37,702 bases of DNA. Source: an uncultured Paraburkholderia sp. (lineage in GTDB: Bacteria; Pseudomonadota; Gammaproteobacteria; Burkholderiales; Burkholderiaceae). A program made the translations under genes and the position numbers. Below the pieces are notes generated by a model. That model saw only the letters and a program-made list of their open reading frames with translations, made no database searches and was not told where the DNA came from. Of the stretch, positions 37,003 to 37,702 are shown piece by piece; the stretch's first letter is position 1; every line of letters starts with the position of its first letter. The stretch is from assembly GCA_940747215.1 (NCBI GenBank), contig CALNWS010000045.1:1-37702 (forward strand), given 5' to 3'.

Positions 37003-37600
37003 ATGGCAATTAACAAGCGTCCGAAGGCGGATGCCGTCATCGTCGGTCTGGGATGGTGCGGCTTGCTGATGGCCGAGGAACTGACCCGCGCGGGTCTGAA
37101 CGTCGTCGCGATCGAGCGCGGCCCGTGGGTGGAGACATCAGTGGATTTCCCGCCTTCCGTCGATACAGACGAATTGGGTTGGGACACGCGCCGCAGTCTG
37201 CTGCTGCCGCCTGCCGTCGAACGCAACAATCGCGGTCAGCGTGCGCTGCCCACGCGCGACTGGAACTTCAACGAGATGGGTTACAGCGTCGGCGGCTCGG
37301 GCACGCACTGGGCGGGCATGGCGTGGCGCTTCTCGCCGTTCGATTTCCAGCTGTACTCGCAAACGATGAAGTGCTACGGCGCAAAGCAGATTGCGGACGG
37401 CCTGATTATGCAGGACTGGGGCGTGACGTACGACGGGCTCGAAACGCATTACGACCGCTTCGAACGTATCGCGGGCGTGTCGGGCAAAGCCGGTGTAATC
37501 GACGGCAAGGTTGTGGAAGGCGGCAATCCGTTCGAAGGCAGCCGTTCGAGCGAGTATCCGCTGCCTGCGTTAAAGGTAAGCGATCCAATATCGACGTCTA
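37003..37600 (+). pseudogene. GMC-family gluconate 2-dehydrogenase flavoprotein, 3' truncated
   Basis: ATG at 37003: FAD motif AVIVGLGWCGLLMAEELTRA, GLNVVAIERGPWVETSVDFP. Then LGWDTRRSLLLPPAVERNNR, NFNEMGYSVGGSGTHWAGMA (GMC signature), RFSPFDFQLYSQTMKCYGAK, GVTYDGLETHYDRFERIAGV and GGNPFEGSRSSEYPLPALKV. About 195 residues are clean. Homologues are about 590 residues and continue with PQ-KTSY. Here the text becomes SDPISTSIQQHSERGA with TAG at 37627, so the gene is cut at about 37585 by whatever begins at the right edge. The catalytic His/Asn region is lost. Confidence 0.85.
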
Positions 37601-37624
37601 TCCAACAGCACTCTGAGCGAGGGG

Positions 37625-37661
37625 CATAGGTGTTCACCTATTTGTGAGGTGGACACCTATG
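37625..37661. repeat. Inverted repeat with two palindromes at the right edge
   Basis: CATAGGTGTTCACCT (37625-37639) pairs with AGGTGGACACCTATG (37647-37661), 14 of 15 pairs, with loop ATTTGTG. Each arm is itself palindromic: ATAGGTGTTCACCTAT and AGGTGGACACCT, 19 bp apart. The second arm ends on the ATG (37659-37661) of a small open frame. It may be the end of a mobile element or a repressor operator. It coincides with truncation of the GMC gene, favouring a mobile-element boundary. Confidence 0.5.
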
Positions 37662-37702
37662 GCTGACAAAGACTCGGAGCGAAGAGTAGTTCGGCAAAGA
37701 TC
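37659..37702 (+). CDS. Start of an unidentified reading frame, cut by window end
   Basis: ATG at 37659 reads MADKDSERRVVRQRS to the window edge without a stop. The basic RRVVRQR stretch recalls N-termini of small transposon accessory proteins (IS66 TnpA-like), but 15 residues cannot prove it. Its start codon lies within the 37625-37661 hairpin. Confidence 0.25.
   Translation, partial: MADKDSERRVVRQR

Noticed and set aside
1..37702. All frameshifts as sequencing errors (homopolymer indels).
   Set aside because: A few indels are at runs (1966-1970), but nonsense codons, tandem duplications, in-frame deletions, missing gene ends and chimaeric junctions cannot be explained this way. Individual one-base indels may still be errors.
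1..37702. CRISPR arrays, tRNA or rRNA genes, prophage modules.
   Set aside because: No regularly spaced repeats, no cloverleaf-like or rRNA-like segments and no phage structural genes were seen on reading both strands.
37659..37702. Definite IS66 TnpA at the right edge.
   Set aside because: Only 15 residues are visible and the expected IS66 end sequence was not recognised; kept as a low-confidence open frame.

Overview
The window is GC-rich, catabolism-rich DNA whose gene content and protein sequences look like Burkholderiaceae (Paraburkholderia/Caballeronia/Burkholderia type): hydantoinase-B and polar amino-acid ABC genes, OprB porin, hexarate dehydratases, gluconate-dehydrogenase subunits, and ISNCY and IS3 transposase pieces. 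The genus is inferred from family resemblance only. The striking fact is that almost every recognisable gene is broken by frameshifts, premature stops (mostly amber), in-frame deletions, loss of one end, or a junction to an unrelated gene fragment. Only a VOC protein (30901-31476), a peroxiredoxin-like protein (7768-8226) and a methyl-accepting chemotaxis protein (31639-33327) read through, and the last two carry changes at key positions. This is the pattern expected of a host-restricted symbiont or pathogen in an early to middle stage of genome decay. Uncorrected sequencing error could explain some indels but not the nonsense codons, deletions and chimaeric junctions.

Layout. 231-7310 (+): one ancestral operon of hydantoinase B, a RidA-like deaminase, substrate-binding protein, ATPase, two permeases, a DadA-like FAD oxidoreductase and a proline-racemase-family enzyme. 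It suggests uptake and breakdown of cyclic, hydroxylated or D-amino acids. 7318-10296 (-): a hydrolase fragment, the peroxiredoxin-like gene and a two-component pair (response regulator, then histidine kinase). 10667-13024 (+): transposase and MFS fragments fused in frame, an NTF2-like gene and a lipocalin-like gene. 13247-18309 (-): SDR, lactonase, RraA-like and two tandem UxaA/GarD-type dehydratase pseudogenes. 18448-22254: a LacI regulator divergent from an MFS hexarate-type transporter and an enolase-superfamily dehydratase, with two candidate operator sites between them. 22417-29751: a patchwork of half-genes (AKR, LysR, PRISE-type reductase, DeoR, BNR sialidase-like, SSS symporter, SDR, thiolase, IS3 piece, Tat-type amidohydrolase, LysR tail). 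29923-31476 (+): a beta-propeller gene and the VOC gene. 31639-34800 (-): the MCP and a LacI-type regulator. 35035-37600 (+): OprB porin, gluconate-dehydrogenase gamma subunit and the start of its GMC flavoprotein. The right edge holds a hairpin/palindrome pair.

Before decay, the genes would have supported scavenging of sugar acids (galactarate, glucarate, gluconate), amino-acid derivatives and possibly sialylated or related glycans, typical of a soil- or plant-associated bacterium. I found no intact new biological system. The observations most worth following up are the amber-biased nonsense spectrum, the junctions that look like the two ends of inversions inside genes, the repeated short tandem duplications, and a frameshift that fuses two formerly coupled genes into one long reading frame.
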